A stretch of 64,000 nucleotides of DNA from Penelope pileata. Taxonomy: Eukaryota; Chordata; Aves; Galliformes; Cracidae. Shown piece by piece: positions 48,011 through 62,480 of this stretch; position 1 is the first letter of the stretch, and every line of letters begins with the position of its first letter. Made by a program: the position numbers and the translations under genes. The notes under the pieces are model-generated. The model searched no databases, was not told where the DNA came from, and saw nothing but the letters and a program-made list of their open reading frames with translations. Location of the stretch: contig WBMW01005873.1 of the NCBI GenBank assembly GCA_013396635.1, forward strand, positions 496,001 to 560,000, read 5' to 3'.

Positions 48011-51000
48011 CCTTTGGGAATGTCACAAGATTGACATGTGCTGAGGTGCTCACAACTCAGTCCACTGTAAGTTCTGGCTTCTGACAGAAGGTTCCTCTTC
48101 TGCCTCAACCATGACCCTAACTGTAGAACACGTGTTAAAGATGTGACACATTTTCCCCATTTCCTTTTACTGGGACAGAACAGCCGGAATTCTCTTTCCA
48201 GGGAGAAGCTGGTGGTGACCTCTGACATGGACGGGTACCTTCTGCACCCAAAAAGGCCAAACCCCGCAGCCCTGACAGCTCCCTGCTATAAGGGATGTAT
48301 CCCGCTGGCCACTAAACCCACTACTCAGATCTTCGCAGCGTGTGTTCTCTGTAATTATATCACTCCACTTGGCTCAGAGCTACTGGCAGGAACAAGCCTG
48401 ATGGATGTGTTCAGATCACTCCTCTTTCACCTCCACACCAAGGGCAACCTCTCGCGCCCGTCCGTTAACACCTCCTGGCCTGGAGAGAGGGCAGAGACTG
48501 CCTCTGGCTTGCTGCTTGGCTGCTAATAATAGGCAGTGGATGGGAAGCCTGCAGACTCCCTGGTGCTAAAAGGAAAGTTAGGTCCCTCCAGCTTGCCTGA
48601 CCTCCTTTCTGCAGGCTGGTTTTCAATCGACTTTTCTGCTACCCAGGACTGCAGCGTTGAGGAGATGGACAAGCCTGTTCTGGCATGTGAGCCTTTCATC
48701 TGTTATCTAGGCAAGGTGCAAATAAGAGACTGGGCCACAGCATCCAGCTGAAGTTTCTAGAGGGATTGGCTCCCCATTCCCCAATGGGTAGCCTGAGATC
48801 AAACCAGAAAAGAATAATTGCCACAAGTTTGTTATGATTGAGTAAAGGCATTTCCCTTGCTGATTCACGTTCTCCAGGCTCTGCAGCATGCGTACATTGA
48901 GTCTAGAGCCAAACTGCTTCAGGAGCCACCAAATAGCATTTTAAAGTAGCTGAAACTTAAGACTCCTGGGTCACACAGCAGGAAACCCCTGTATTTTCGA
49001 CTTTACTATTTAAATCTCCTACAGAAATTGTTGAGGAAACAGGGCTGGTTTAACCCCTTCCAGGAAGATAGCAGCTCCCAAGCATGAATGGCTACTTAGA
49101 AGCACCTCTCTCTCCTCTAAGGGAGCCCAAACAGCCAGTGCTGATGTAGGGGTCTGCTTTGCATTGCAGATGGCAAAATCTAATGAGGACTAACCCTCAT
49201 TGTCATTATAGCATTATAGTGCTGATTCCACCGGTCTTTATAGCAAGGCTTTATCACAAGGCAATTTAAAGAGGGTGAGGGAGTAAAATGGATCGTTTTT
49301 CTTGATGTTTTAATTGTCTTGCCCAGGTGATCAGCTATGTGACACGAAATAGTGCAATGGGGAAGGAGCGTCTAGATGCAAAGGGAATCTTCTGTATTGA
49401 GAATTAATCAAACCTCCACAGATGTTCAGAAACTTCTCAAAAACTCTTCCCAATTTTTTTTTCTCTCTCCAAATATCTTATTTACAGTAATACACTGGAA
49501 GTCGGATCTTCAGAGTGACTTGGTATATGATCATTTCATTGGCCCTAATAAAAGACAGAATCTTGTAACAATTTGCAAAATTCTCAATGTAAAATCTCTG
49601 AGCACTAGCAGAAATTGCTTTGCAAATGTGGATCACTTCAGCCGCTTATGGAACCACTTGAACCCTCAGTAAATTGGAGCAGTCTGGGGAAAACAAAAAT
49701 CAAAAAATCAAATTCACAAGTGCTACAAAGGTTGTTTATCACAGTTTTTTTCTGAATTTTTTAAGCTCTATGCACCATTAGTATGAAAATTGGACTTGCT
49801 CACATCTGCTCAGACGCAAGCTGGGGCCAATTTAGAAAGGCATCCCATGCATGACACCTCTACTTGGAAACCATACTTTATCTGTATTGGAAAACATTTT
49901 GTGGAAATCCCATTTGCAAAAGGCAGAAACTCTAAAAAGAAAAATTCCCTGTTGTGTTTACTGCAGAGTACCTGCAAGCCCCTGCTGGTTGCACACACAG
50001 GAAGCCCTTCAAATATTGAAGAACAAGTTCATACTTTCTCCTAGGAAACATCTGAAACACATTTCTTACACTGCTGCCATTTTGAAAGCAGGAGGAAGTG
50101 GAAACGTAACCAAACATTTCTTCTCTCCCAGAGCAGAGATCTGAGAACACAGCCAAATCCTGTTCATATATTCAATAAACCCCTTAACTTTTAGTAGGCT
50201 TATTTAGGTGCTGCACGTGCAGATCTAGCAGCATGTTTGAGCCATTGGGCCTCATACCTGAGTACAACTGGTCTAACACAATTTGCTGCATGACCCAGCA
50301 GCAAAAATCTCCCTGTACATAGTCTTGGTATGGCAATTTAGATGTCCTTTCCTCTGTGTTTACAGGGACTTTGTTCCTTATTTCCTACTAAGAAGGGGAT
50401 ACAACACACAAATGTTAATCTGATGCCCAGGACATGGGGGTCTTCAACACCCTGAAATGGCCACAGCCCCTGGGAAAGATGGGAAAAGGACCTGAGGGAA
50501 AGAGGGCAGAGATGCATTCTTCCATTTTAAAGGTGCAGCCCCAAGTCCTTGCACACAGCGAGCTCAGATCCTCTGAGATGGGATGTAATGCTGCTAGAGC
50601 TTGAGAGGAAGGCTGTGTTTGTGGGAAGGCTTGGAAATATATGAGAGCAAAGCCCCACTGCATTACCAGCGTCCAGCAGAGCTTTATCCCTAGCATGCAA
50701 GTAATGAGATCACACCATATCAAAAGTCAATTAACACTTGGAAGCCCTGAATTCACAAAGACAAACCAATTTTTACAGTTTTTGCCTTTCCTGAGCTAGC
50801 ATTTGCAGCAGGCACCTGAGAAGAAATGCTAACTAGACAGAGAGTAAATACAAACAATTACTGTGTTTTACCCATGTGTTATCCCAGCGGTACTTGTCAT
50901 TTTAAGAGTTTAAAGTTTAATTACATTTTTGCTTTTGGTACATTGGCTAGCCATTCACCTATGAAGAAAAGCATCTGAGAGGGTTTCAAGCTCATTTAAA

Positions 51001-54000
51001 ACACTCAGAAGCAAAGACTGCTGAAGCGTGTGAGGCTGGCTTTGTGTTTTGATGTGCTATAGAATAATGTATGGAATTATTTATACATTCACTAAGTGGT
51101 GCATTTTCACTGCGCTTTCAGCTGACTTGCAAACTCTGCTGGCCTCATCTCAAGAAACCTTTCTTTCCACATTCACTAATTCTTCCAGAAATACCCTGAA
51201 TTTTTCCTTGCCCCATCACACTTGTGTGTCGAAGGAGATATTTGAAAGTCTGCCCAGGCTGAGGGTGTTACAAGAAAGGAGGGAAGAGGTGATGAAGAAC
51301 ATTTCAGTCACTTCATTGCCCACGAAATTGCTTATTTATTCAGACTTTCCACTCCCAGCTTCCAGTGATCACCTTGCTTTCCTGCCATTCCTTTGAGAGA
51401 CAGGAGCCAGAGACACTTCAAATTAAATGTCTCTGAGTACTTCATTTGTGAGCGACCATCCTTACAACATCAGGATCCAGAGGTCATGTTCACAAGGCCA
51501 TGACAAGCTCCCTGCAAGGCAGGATGTGGTAGTGGGGGCAGAAATGGCCACATAGGGGCCATTGGGGTAGGTGGCAGCTCTTGACCTTCATCAGAGGCTG
51601 AGGAGGGTGAGCAATGTCACAGAGCTACAAGCCCTATCAACAACAGTTGGAAAGGCTGTGCGAAAGGTATGGCCATGGCCTTGAGCTGTACTCCCTGACA
51701 CAGCTGAATGAGCAGAGCGGAGCATCTAAGACTGTCCTGCTGCCAGAGAGGAAGCCAGGAGTGAAGCATCATTGGGGCTGAAGAGCTCCCTTCATCAGGG
51801 AGCTCACTCCACCCACGGCTTGGAAACTGCCCCAATGGGGTCTGCATGGACCTGGTGGTTTCGGGGCCAGGGGAAGGGCTGTTGTGTAGAATCACCACAC
51901 TGGTTTCCAGCACACCTGGTTGCATCCTAAGCCCTGCTGCCCACAGGCCGTTTGGCTTCTCCAGCCTTCCCTGGCTGTCGTGATGCTGGTCTGCTGCCGC
52001 AAGCATGGAATCCCTGCTGGCTCAGCCTCCACGAGCCTGTGCTTCGAGGTGGGTGAATTGATTTCACTAACACACATCTATAAAAACACTGCTTTTCTGC
52101 CGTGGTAAATCAACACAGCTCCACAGGATCAGCCCAATAAAACACGAAGCAAGCTGGGGGTCTATTTCCTCTGCCTGAAGGGTGCTCCATCACTCCGAGC
52201 TATGATTACCACAGCCCCACACCAGCAATCTCTTCCATTTCTCAGGTCCAGTCTCAGTAGCAGGGTGTAGGAGCACATAGTTGCTTGTTTTAATCTAACC
52301 ACCATTTATTTTCAATTATCCAGGGAAAAGAAAAAAATCTATCTCATACACAAAGCCCTGTATTTCTTTTCCTCTGGCTATGAGTGGGCTGGTTGCAGAA
52401 ATATAGGTCCTGGCCACACAGGTTTTGATTTGGGGAAAAGATGGAAATTGTGTCAGTGGGCAAGAAAAATATGAAAGCATAAAGAAGATGAAGGAAAGAT
52501 AAGATCAAAGGGAAACTGCTAGAAACTGCTAGAACAGTACCAAGATGTTTTTTTAATACATGTACATGTGTATATATATGCAAAGTCGCTGTGTACATAC
52601 AGTTAAACATGCCTGTATGTAAAACATTCCCCTCACCACCTGTAGGATTCATTAGGAATATAATTAATTTTCACTCTACTCTGGGAAGAAAATATGCATC
52701 CAGGCACAATTTTTCAAAGAAAGCAAGGGGGGAGCATTTGAAGACGTTAACTCCTACACTGCTTTCTCCTGCTTTCAGTGAGGCTTTGTTCCTCACTCTG
52801 AGATGCCCAAAGGATCCGCACACACAAGCCTACACATACACACACACTTATCTCTTTGTTTGGGTGTTTGAAAGGCCAACCCAGCCAGCAGCTCTTCTCT
52901 AAGACAGAGGCAAAGCTTCTCTTTAGAAGCACACTTTGTGAGAGCCCCCTACACTTCCTCACTGTTGTTTTGGGTTTTGTTACTTTTTTCTTATTTAGCT
53001 GCAGAAAATAGTTAAGAGAGAAGAAATTCAGCTCCTCACAGCGCACTCCAAAAAAAGCATTTCAAATGTAGCCTACTGGGCTAGGACAGGTGTTTTTCCC
53101 CTTCTTATAAAGAAACAAAAATAATAGCAAGAGAGAGAGTCCTTTCTCTCCCTTTATTTTTCACCCTAAAAACTCTCCTTTAAAAGACCATGTGTTGTGT
53201 TTCCACTTCTGACCAAAGTTTCACGGCACAAAGACAACATCTCCTCCACCTTCTCGAGTCTCGAAGCCTCTCACTGTTGCACGGGGAAGGCTGCAAGAGC
53301 TGAAGATGTTCCCTCTGTTTCTCTCTGCACTAGCTCAGGTCAAACCCCAGGGTAGCATCATACCACGGTACCCTTTGTCACTGGAGAAAAAGAGGTGATG
53401 AGGGCACTTTCACCACAAAGTCACAAGCTCAAACATCTCATGGGTCAGGACTGGCTGCGGGGATAACTACATGACAAAGCAGGGTGACTGGGCTCCTAAT
53501 CCAGACACTGTGACACCGCAACAGGCTGCAGAACCCAAAAACATGCACGTAACCACGAATCTTTATCTGTTGACATGAGGCTACCAGGCTGATGAGCAAA
53601 CTGTCTTGCTGATACCCAGCTTTATTTTTTGAGGGCTCACCACTCATCACTGGCATGGGATTTCCCCAGCTTGCACCAGGGAGCTGAAATTCTCACTAAT
53701 TCTAGATTTGTCGATTAAACCTTCAGATTCCAGTCCTAATGGGGCTGCTGTTGACATCAAGAAAAGGGACAAGGCGTGTTGTTGAATCAACCCTTTCTAA
53801 ATCAAGGACCAGATGGGTGGAATGTCAAGGCATTGGAGAGCTATATCCAAAGTGATTTATAATCATAACTGTTACAGAGAAGCTCCAATTAAAAAAAAAA
53901 AAATAGGGCTGCTGTGAAAAAAATAAAGGTAACTACAAAATGACCTTTCTGAGGCACTAGCATTCCCACATAACAGCCTGAAACCAAATCTAGACTGCAA

Positions 54001-57000
54001 AGAAAGTTTTATGAAAATCCACGCCACAGTCCATTGGCTGGGTCACGCACACAAACTGAACTGTGTCTCCTGGATCTAATGGCATCAGTCACTCCTGTCA
54101 GAGCAGCCTTAGTTGCTCTGAGGCTGCAAACAGAGTCACATCCCTGCGAGGGGACACAGACACGTTTGGTCGATACGTTATTTGCTGTGTGCACACTGAC
54201 AGCTGGGCAGGATCCAAAGCTCCAGTCCAACCTCTGCATTTAGCAGGGGTGTTTGGAAACTGCATCTTCACTTTAGCACAGTGCTCCACCAGAGGCACCA
54301 AGCCCTGCTGAGATCCCAAAATAAAGGTTGGAATAGGCCGGGGCAGCAGTAGCCATGGGGAGAAAATGGCAGGCTTCTATCAAAGTTCAGTTAGAGGGAT
54401 TATCACAGCTCTGTAGGATCCTTTCCCTAACATAGGCGACGTAATGACATCATGCCTCTGAGGCTGACTGAGCTTCTATCCAAGGATGCTGCCAATTGCA
54501 ACTGGAAGTCGATAGTTACAAAGGAGAGAGGTTTTATCTGAGCTAAGGTCCTTTCCTCTTCACCAGCATGGATATTCACCTTCTCATCCTCTCAAAGAAA
54601 CACCTGTACTGGATTTCCAGAAGACCAACGCTGTGTTTTACTGCAGTGTCCCTGCAGAATCATGGTTTGCTATGTCGAGCTCAGGCTCAACCTCAGGTTG
54701 GAGCAGAACATCCAGACGCTGATTAGTGCACTGCTAGAGAGCAGCGGGGCTATGGTAACCATTCACCCACTGCTCCTTAGCCCACAGTAACACCCCAGAG
54801 AAACAGCATGGCTGATCTCCAGGGGAAGTAAAGCTACATCACGCTGCACCATTCACAGACTGAAAACTCGTGAGCACAGGGGCAGTCCCTAGTGCCCAGC
54901 TGCCTCCCAGCAACAGGCTGAGCTGCTTTAATTTGGAAAATTGTCTAAGCTCCGTATCTCACAGAATCTTTTTTATTATGCATGCTGGAGGCTGTTTCTG
55001 ATTTTAGGCTGTGTAGCTTAGGGCTTTTTTGTGGTCTCTCGTGGAGTGCAGTTTTTAAGTTTCCTGAGAGTACCCTTTGCAGGTACAGGGGAGGATTGCA
55101 CACATTACCTCCCATGCCAGGAAGGCACGAACCGCTCCTCTCAGGCCATCTTCTCAGCCTCTCCAATTGCACAGGAGTGATCCCTATGCTGTTTTATCCA
55201 TTTTAAAGCCCCATTAAGACTGACACTTATGCAAATGTGTCTCATCCTTATTAAAAGGAACATTTAACTTCAAAGTCCTAAAAGAAGGATGTGTGTGTGC
55301 TATAAGCATCCAGGAATCTCTCTCACACCTTCTGCCTGCTGAGATAAATGGGTCATTTCCACCAGCCGCCCACCTTCATCCCTGCACAGCCTGTGACACT
55401 GACGGACTTGTTCTGTACCTGCACCCAGTGAGTACACACCGACACCTTGTCTTTAATCTTCATTAGCACAGAGCCCTGCATCTAAAAGGGAAAGCTGAAC
55501 ACTGGAAAAGGGCAGGGGAAGCCTGACAAAAGGAACACAGGGCATCTTCCCACTCCTTTCTTAATGTACGAGGACAGGATACTCCAATCAAGACTGCAAA
55601 AGGCACCCACCTTTTGTAAGGGACATTGAGGTGAGCCATTCTTTCCTGTGCCCCATCTCTCACAAATGGAGAGCTGAGCTGCCATCCTTTTCCTGGAGTG
55701 ACTTCCAATTACCTTGGCTACGTGGCTGGTTTCAGTCACACTCAGTTCAGTTGTTAAGCGACCTCAAAAGCTCTTACAAAGGTAAATCATAGCACTGACC
55801 TTCTCACAGAGAGAAGAAACTGGCGCACATCATGGTGAGGGACCTTGCCTGTGGTCTCAGGGGTTAGGAACAGCTGGAGCTGTTTGTACAGCCACAGAAT
55901 AATGCAGACTGCATCATCCAGGGTGGTGCTGGGTTGCTGCTGGCACTGTTAGCTTTTGTTCCTGCAAGGAAAGAATTCATTGATCAAGGGATTTCTTATA
56001 CGCATGTATCCTACATGCACACATGGAATTCATTATAATCGTCTCCAATCTAAGCCACGTGAAGTCATTAAAATTCATTCCAATTAATGGTGATGGGCTG
56101 AAAACAAGCCCAACACCTGCAAGTCATGGAAGAATCAGCAGTTACAATAGTTTACATATGCCACCCTACCTTGGAAAGTCTGCAGGAGCTGAAATGTGCA
56201 AGTTGTGCACTGAAAGTATGGATTTCTCTGCTCAGAGAAATCTTCCCCCCTAAGGAGGGGGTGAGATTAGAGAGACCAGTGCCCAGTTAACCTCCTTGTA
56301 GCACACTGCAAGGGACGGTCCTGAAGCACCTGACTTGACAACCATCTCTCATCCTATTGCCAGGGAAAGTGAAGCACAGAAGGAAAGGCTTGGCTCTCTC
56401 GGTGCTGCACCAGCCTCTGAACTAGAGCAGATAGAGCTGAATAGTCTCCGTGCAACCATTTCCCTTCCCAGGGTGCTCCTCAGCCAGCTCTGGAATTGCT
56501 GACTCCTGGGACCTCGCACCAGCCTCACCCACCACAAATATGCAAACTGCTTTAAAATCACCCCTGCTTTGTGTCACTCCATCATCCATAATCCGGGCTG
56601 ATGGAGCTTTTGGGGAAGGAGGCAGGAAATAAAGGCGAGAGAAAAACTTCTGAAATTCGTGTGAACTATTTTCTGTTCTTTTGTAACACGGCAGCACTTC
56701 AGAGAGGGAGTGCACATTGTGTTTGCTCCCTCTCCTGTCTGCAGCATTGATATTTGCTTTAATGATCTTTTTTCATTTCTTCTCTGGGCTTTCAGTGGGA
56801 ATCATCTGCATCTCTGTTTCCCTACCAGGAATGAATGAACCACAAGTGCGTTTTGTATTCAGCTTAACAGGCTGATTGACTTTAGACTAAGTTTCACTAT
56901 TTCCCATCTGACTTTCATTACCTAGAATAAGATGGTAAGTCAACCTGAACTGAAAGTAATTAAGGGAGCTTTGGAGGAGGAGGGAAAAAAATAAAAAAGA

Positions 57001-60000
57001 AAAGAAGAAAAAAGCATTCTCTCTTCAAACACATAATTGTACAAAAATAACACAAAATGCAAATGACTTATAGATGCGCCAATCTGGCTCTTTTATTGTC
57101 ACATTGAAGGCAGCAACTACAAAGGGCTAATATTTGTAATCTGCAGACACCGTAGTACTGCTAAAGCGCAGTATTTAGCACCTTCCAAAAACATCTCTTG
57201 GGTTTGTCTAACAGCATCCAAAGGAAGGTTAAAAACCCCTTCCCATTTAAACACCAAAATGATGAAGTGTGCAAATCAAGCAGTGTGTGAAACAGACTCA
57301 CACAGCTTAAGTCAAGTCATGACTGGCTGCAAGGTCAAAGGCATGTGGCTTTAAGGGTAGTGTCCGCAGCCAAAATACCTCAAATGTACTTTCTCCAAAT
57401 TTATGTACTTTTATGGGCCAGCATACATCATCAAGATGTTAACGAGTGCTGAGGTAATGGATGGGTGGATGTCTTAGGTTTTGCCTACTGTTTTACTTTT
57501 TTACTGTTAATGATGGCTATACTCTGCCTCCAGCCAATATAAATTGAGTTCCTTCAAAAAAAATCACCTAATGGTGATTTTAACCTAGACACTATGTTGC
57601 TTAAACCACAAGGTCTCCAGGAAGAGATAACAGGCTTTGTACATAGCCCATCATTTATGTTAACAGGTGAGAGATTAGGCAGAAAGGACAAGGAGCAATG
57701 ACAGCAAATCCCCAAGAACCAGGCAAGGACTCGCAGCACGGGAGATGTGCACAGTACCAGCTTGTTTGACTCTTAGCTCAAACAGCTGATAAACTCCCAC
57801 CATTGAGTCAGCTTTGGGTCACTCATCTGAATAATAATTACCGTAACAGAGGGCTCAGCAGGCAGGAAGAACTAAGCTCCGACCTTAAAGCCTTCCTTCA
57901 TTTCAGCAGCAGAACAGAGTAAAGATAAAACTTGTGTCCCAGCTTTACATCAGTGTAGGACAAAAACATAAAGCACAGAGGTTGTCTTCCACCTCTAAGT
58001 GAGCACAGTGAACAACAGGGACTGCTGCAACCTGTTGTCAGATGTCCATGAGATCAATAGATTCCTGGCCACAGCCTTTTGCTTATGATGCACCAACTGG
58101 AACCACACGTTGAATGTGCATCCATACCCTGTGGGGGCTTGCTTTTGGACATAGAACAAAAAGCATTTTCTGCCTCGTTTCCAGGCAAGTCTGTGTTCCT
58201 GGGGATTTATCCTCTAAGCAAGCTCCTCTGACATGTTAAAAATAGTCAAACCTCTTATATCTTATTACAAAGAAGAATGTATCGTTAGATTGTGTGTTTA
58301 AGCATCCAATGAAAGGGGATAATTTATACATCAAGTAATAAGCTGCCACTTCGCTCTATGATGTTGAATGGTGTGAAATTCATCTCTTGTGATGCCTCCC
58401 AGCAGGAGCTGTAGGGGATATGGATGTAAGAAGAGTGCCCTGGGTAGCAGAAGTCTGCAAACCAGCATCATCCACCAGTTTTCTGTCAGGCTGTGAGGCT
58501 CCAGCACCGCCTTTTGAGGTATATGAGCAAGAATTCCCATACATAAGATACAGTCTGAGGATGCATGTGTAGGGTGGTCTGCTCACCTTGTTTGTCTGTA
58601 GGTTCTTAGCCTGCTTGTTGCTGGTACCTAAGTGCCTCCCTGCCAGGTAGAAGTACTATGATGAACCCCTCCCATGATGAGTCTTTCAGCTGCACTTAAG
58701 AAGGGAATATATTCAATGTCTTACTTGATCAGGAATGTGTTTTTTTCTGTTTTGTCAGAAAAGCAAGATCTGGTTTATCAAAGCTGCTGCAAGACAGCAT
58801 AAAGGTAAGAACACATTCTCCTTGTAAAGCATCTGGCCTCCAGAGATATCAGAGACATTTCTGGCAAAAGGGCCTCTCCATTACATGGAGGATCTTATTA
58901 GCCTCAGTTTGTGGAAGAATCAGATGTACAGAACTGATTTATTTTTAAGAACAGGAAATCTCTGGCAGCACTGAGAACAGTAGTGGGATCTGTTCACTCT
59001 TTGTTGCCATCCTAAGACCACCATTCTGCAAGCTGAATGCTCAAATGTAACAGAAAATAGTACCAACCTATCCTAAACCCTACTCTTTGATATCAGATGT
59101 ATGCATTGCCCTACTATCCACCATAAGTCCTCCTGTCCTCCTATGTCACATCTTTGGCTCCACGTTATGTGAACACTAATAATCTTTGGACAGCATGCCC
59201 TTGATACAACACTGCTTGTCCCACATGGCATGACGATGGCCAAGCAGCCCTTTCCCATTTTCTGCTACTTTCTAGTGATGCCAGGTCCAGCTGCACAGAA
59301 ACAGTATCAGCTATTCGGAGCTCTGGGAGCAGTGGGGCCATGAGTTGATGTTTGTAGCATTGACTGCCCTCTCCTACTATCCCTACACTACAGTCCCGTG
59401 ACCCAGAGGAAAAGCTTAAAAGATAATTTTTTTCACAGTTTGTTTTAGAACTCACTCAGTTCCCTGACCCCAGTCACAGCACATTTGCACAAGCAGTGGT
59501 GGCTGTGCAGCAAAGATAAGACCAGGAAAAAACAGCAAGGGGAAAGGAGGGGATTGAATACCTGATTCAGGATCATCATGAAAGCTTGTCTTGGGAAATC
59601 AAACCTGAATGTTCCCACCTGCTTCTGAGATTTTAACAACCCTTTCCTCTCTAATTGTTTAACTGATTCATGTAATTAAATCCAAGTAGGACAATGGACC
59701 CTTAAGTTTATTTACCTCAAAGTTGGCTGTTTTTGTTTCAGACCTAAAGAAAGGCTGTTGTGCCTAAAATCTCCTTTGACTTTGTTTTTTTTTTTTTTGG
59801 CTCGGTGTAGCTCTTGATTTTTTAATTAAAAAAAGTATTATCCCTGTCTGCCAATTTTGCCTAGAGTATTTATGATCATTATGCTACTAGGTGCTATAGA
59901 GTTATTTATTTGTCAGTATCTGCTTACTAATTCATTCGTTCATAACATTTTTCTTAATTTATCTGTAAAGCTGTTTTTTTCTCCTTTTTTACTTCTGCTA

Positions 60001-61410
60001 AGCAATAGATCTTCCCTTATGACAATGATCCCAAGCACCACAAGTACAGTAGTTCTTGCAGTTTTGTGCCCTTCTTTCCTTTATGTCCTGTGGTGTTCAC
60101 TCACTGCTGTGTTCATCCACATCTCTTGTTGAGCATAGGGGAATTTGCCTTCCTCAAGGTAGGCACAGCCCGTGTGGCATGACAGACTGAGGACAGTATT
60201 AGCAACTATTTTCATGCTTGGCTTGTGCATGGCAGAACCTCCCAGAAGTACCTGGGAGTCACTTCCGATTCTTGAGGGTCAGTACTGTGAATCAAGGGAG
60301 AAGACACTGGAGACATTGCAAACAAAGCAGTACACATATCAATGGATTCAACCCCAGCTGGCTGCGATTTCAACTTACCACCCCTAGCAGAGTCTGGTTA
60401 CACAACGAAACCTAGAACCAGGTTTGGTGCAGAAGCAAGGACTCCTCTTTGCTCACATTCCCCCTGAATTGTGAGAGTACAAATACATAACAGCTACAGA
60501 ATGGAATTTATGCAGCTTGTCTCATATCCTACCCTAGCTGATACCTTCAGGTATCTAAATACCTTCAGAAACCTGTTCCCAACTCGAGCATCTGGGAGAA
60601 TCCCACTGCAGATCATCTGCTGAGCAGGACAGACATAGCCAGCAAAGACAGCAGTTCCCTCACAGAGAATTTCTCCTCATAAAGAAGAACAGCCAAGCAA
60701 TTCCAGACTAGGTGAAAAAAAAATGCCTTCAATCTCACATATGACTGAAGGCAAAGGAAATGCAAGAAAGGAAATGCATTCTCCCATGAGAATCCACTGG
60801 GGGCAGACTCAAGGCCTTTGGGATGACATCAGACAACATGGTAGATATCTTGCCAGATCTGCTAGGAATCTCCCCCTTTGACATTCAGCAAATTGCGTAA
60901 AGTGAGATACTGAAAAATAAGGTTTATGAAGGATTGATCGAAAGGCCTTCCTCCACCTTCATCCCTCAGTGCCATCTGTGCCACACAAGGAAATCACGGG
61001 GCACTCATAGGCCCTGTGTAGGCCTAAGCAGACTTAAGAGTCTTGAAGACTGCAGTCTTGAAAATGTGGGAAGGTGGGGGACGAATCATTCTTGCAGGTT
61101 GCCTACATTGTGCCCTAGGCACACACATACCTCTCAACTGCAGTGAACTTCATGCTCCATTCACTCTTCTGAATTTCCAGGAGCTGGATTGCTGGCTCTC
61201 TCCCCACATCCTTCCTCCATTTCTCTGTTTTACAGCCCAATGTCCAGATTGGCCATTCAATGATTTTTCAGCACCCTTTCTGACTCTGCAAGCTTAGACA
61301 AGAAAGAAAGGCTTTTAGACAAAACCACCTCAGTGCAAATACTGCCCTCCTCATTCTTTCAGGCACAAAAACAGAAGCCCCCAAAACCTTTGATTGGGGT
61401 TTGCTTTCAG
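48011..61410. other. unique non-coding DNA, no gene recognised
   Basis: Over 13 kb without a recognised transposon. Contains A13 at 53891-53903, T14 at 59785-59798 and an A/G-rich run near 56983-57015. A possible 46-bp microexon lies at 58759-58804. Enhancer-like TAAT-rich blocks occur near 49180-49370, 56020-56110 and 56750-56960. No coding gene is supported. Confidence 0.5.
58759..58804 (+). other. possible 46-bp microexon (weak)
   Basis: A T-rich tract ending TTTTTTCTGTTTTGTCAG is followed by 46 bases and then the donor GTAAGAAC. Two of three frames are open (KSKIWFIKAAARQHK and KARSGLSKLLQDSIK). With so few codons, the frames carry little information. It could equally be a non-coding RNA exon or a chance splice-site pair. 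Confidence 0.2.
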
Positions 61411-61630
61411 AGGACGTTCACAAGCCTGTAAAATGCTCTCTGAATGCTAGGGAGGAGAAGAATGAATCCACATGTTGTGCAATTACCCAATTGTTAATTT
61501 CGGCAAACAGATCAGCGTTTGATTTTAAATGCACGGAAAGCACGGAGCCACCAGCCACGTACAGCATGTACCAGAGCGGCCGTTCCTTTAACTTTACAGG
61601 AGTCGTTTTATCTCAGCACCCCAGCAGCAA
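61411..61630 (+). CDS. candidate internal coding exon, protein not recognised
   Basis: An acceptor ending GGTTTGCTTTCAG (61398-61410) and the donor GTAAGTGG at 61631 bracket 220 bases with one open frame of 72 codons, two bases over at each end. The product includes EDVHKPVKCSLNAREEK, NESTCCAITQLL, SANRSAFDFKCTES and QSGRSFNFTGVVLSQHPSS. Several CpG-containing codons give it a composition unlike the flanking AT-rich DNA. I recognise no domain. The interval lies in a repeat-free stretch that also looks like a conserved non-coding element, so the open frame may be incidental. It would be on the opposite strand to the candidate exon at 19707-19861 and so belong to a different transcript. Confidence 0.28.
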
Positions 61631-62480
61631 GTAAGTGGAGGAGCCACGTCAAATGTGAAATAAAAATGAGCAATGCCTATAAAAGAGAGATATCATGAGA
61701 ATCTGCCACTTGGGAATAATGAAAGGCTCAAGCAGGTTGCGCTGATTGTGCAACCTACTAGAGGCCTGTCAGCTTTGATAACAATGGCAGCCATCAATTC
61801 CTGTAAAAATGGCAACAGCATGAATTGGAAATTGTGAAGCACCAGTTAGGGTCGAAATGAGATTTTCTTCAGAACGCATTTGTCTGCGTGTTCCCACTCA
61901 CTTGAAAAGCTCTGGACAGATCAGAAGGAACGTGAAGTAGACAGGGTTGCGAGCTTTTTTTTTTTATTATTATTATTCCTCCTCCTTCCTACAAACTATT
62001 TTTAAATGCCAAAAGCTTTCACAAAACAACAGCAGCTTCAAATCTGCCAAAGGGCAATTTGAAAGTGAAAGGTATTCTCTTTAAATTACTTTGGAAAATG
62101 ATATATGTTATGAAAGGCGTCTACTTTTAGCAGTGTTAAAGAGATACCAAAAATCCAATTTTATTGTCAGATTACTGAGGCAGGCAGTGGGGGGGGAAAG
62201 AGCTGTGTAAAATTGCCTGAGCTCCTCTTTATACTCCACATACGCCTATTTGCCTTTCATGGAGAGCTACAATGATGTAGCAGACTGGACTGAAATAAAG
62301 CTGTGACTTGTTTGGAAAATCTTTTTTTAGAATATTCAAAAAGAAATCAAAGCTTCCACAATTGGTACACATTAATAGCGGGGAGAGCACGCAGCTTGAG
62401 ACAATGCTGCTCGAACTTCCTAGACAGACAGCAGCTATGATCAGTTTTTGTATTGTCTAAAGGAAGGCTGAGCCAGAAGG
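61631..62480. promoter_or_regulatory. candidate conserved non-coding block (unproven)
   Basis: Repeat-free sequence continuing from the candidate exon. It contains TTGCGCTGATTGTGCAACC, GTCGAAATGAG, AACGCATTTGTCTGCGTG and later CCAATTTTATTGTCAGATTAC. The TTGCGCTGATTGTGCAA portion is a near-palindrome. A T11 plus (ATT)n run interrupts it at 61955-61977. The enhancer role is inferred from composition only. Confidence 0.25.
61955..61977 (+). repeat. T11 followed by (ATT)n
   Basis: Simple-sequence run of eleven T then ATT repeats, ending before TCCTCCTCC. It probably varies in length between individuals. Confidence 0.85.

Noticed and set aside
47727..48228. Overlapping minus-strand frames rich in Ser, Leu and Phe, resembling membrane proteins
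   Set aside because: The hydrophobic look is a by-product of the pyrimidine-rich minus strand of the purine tract.
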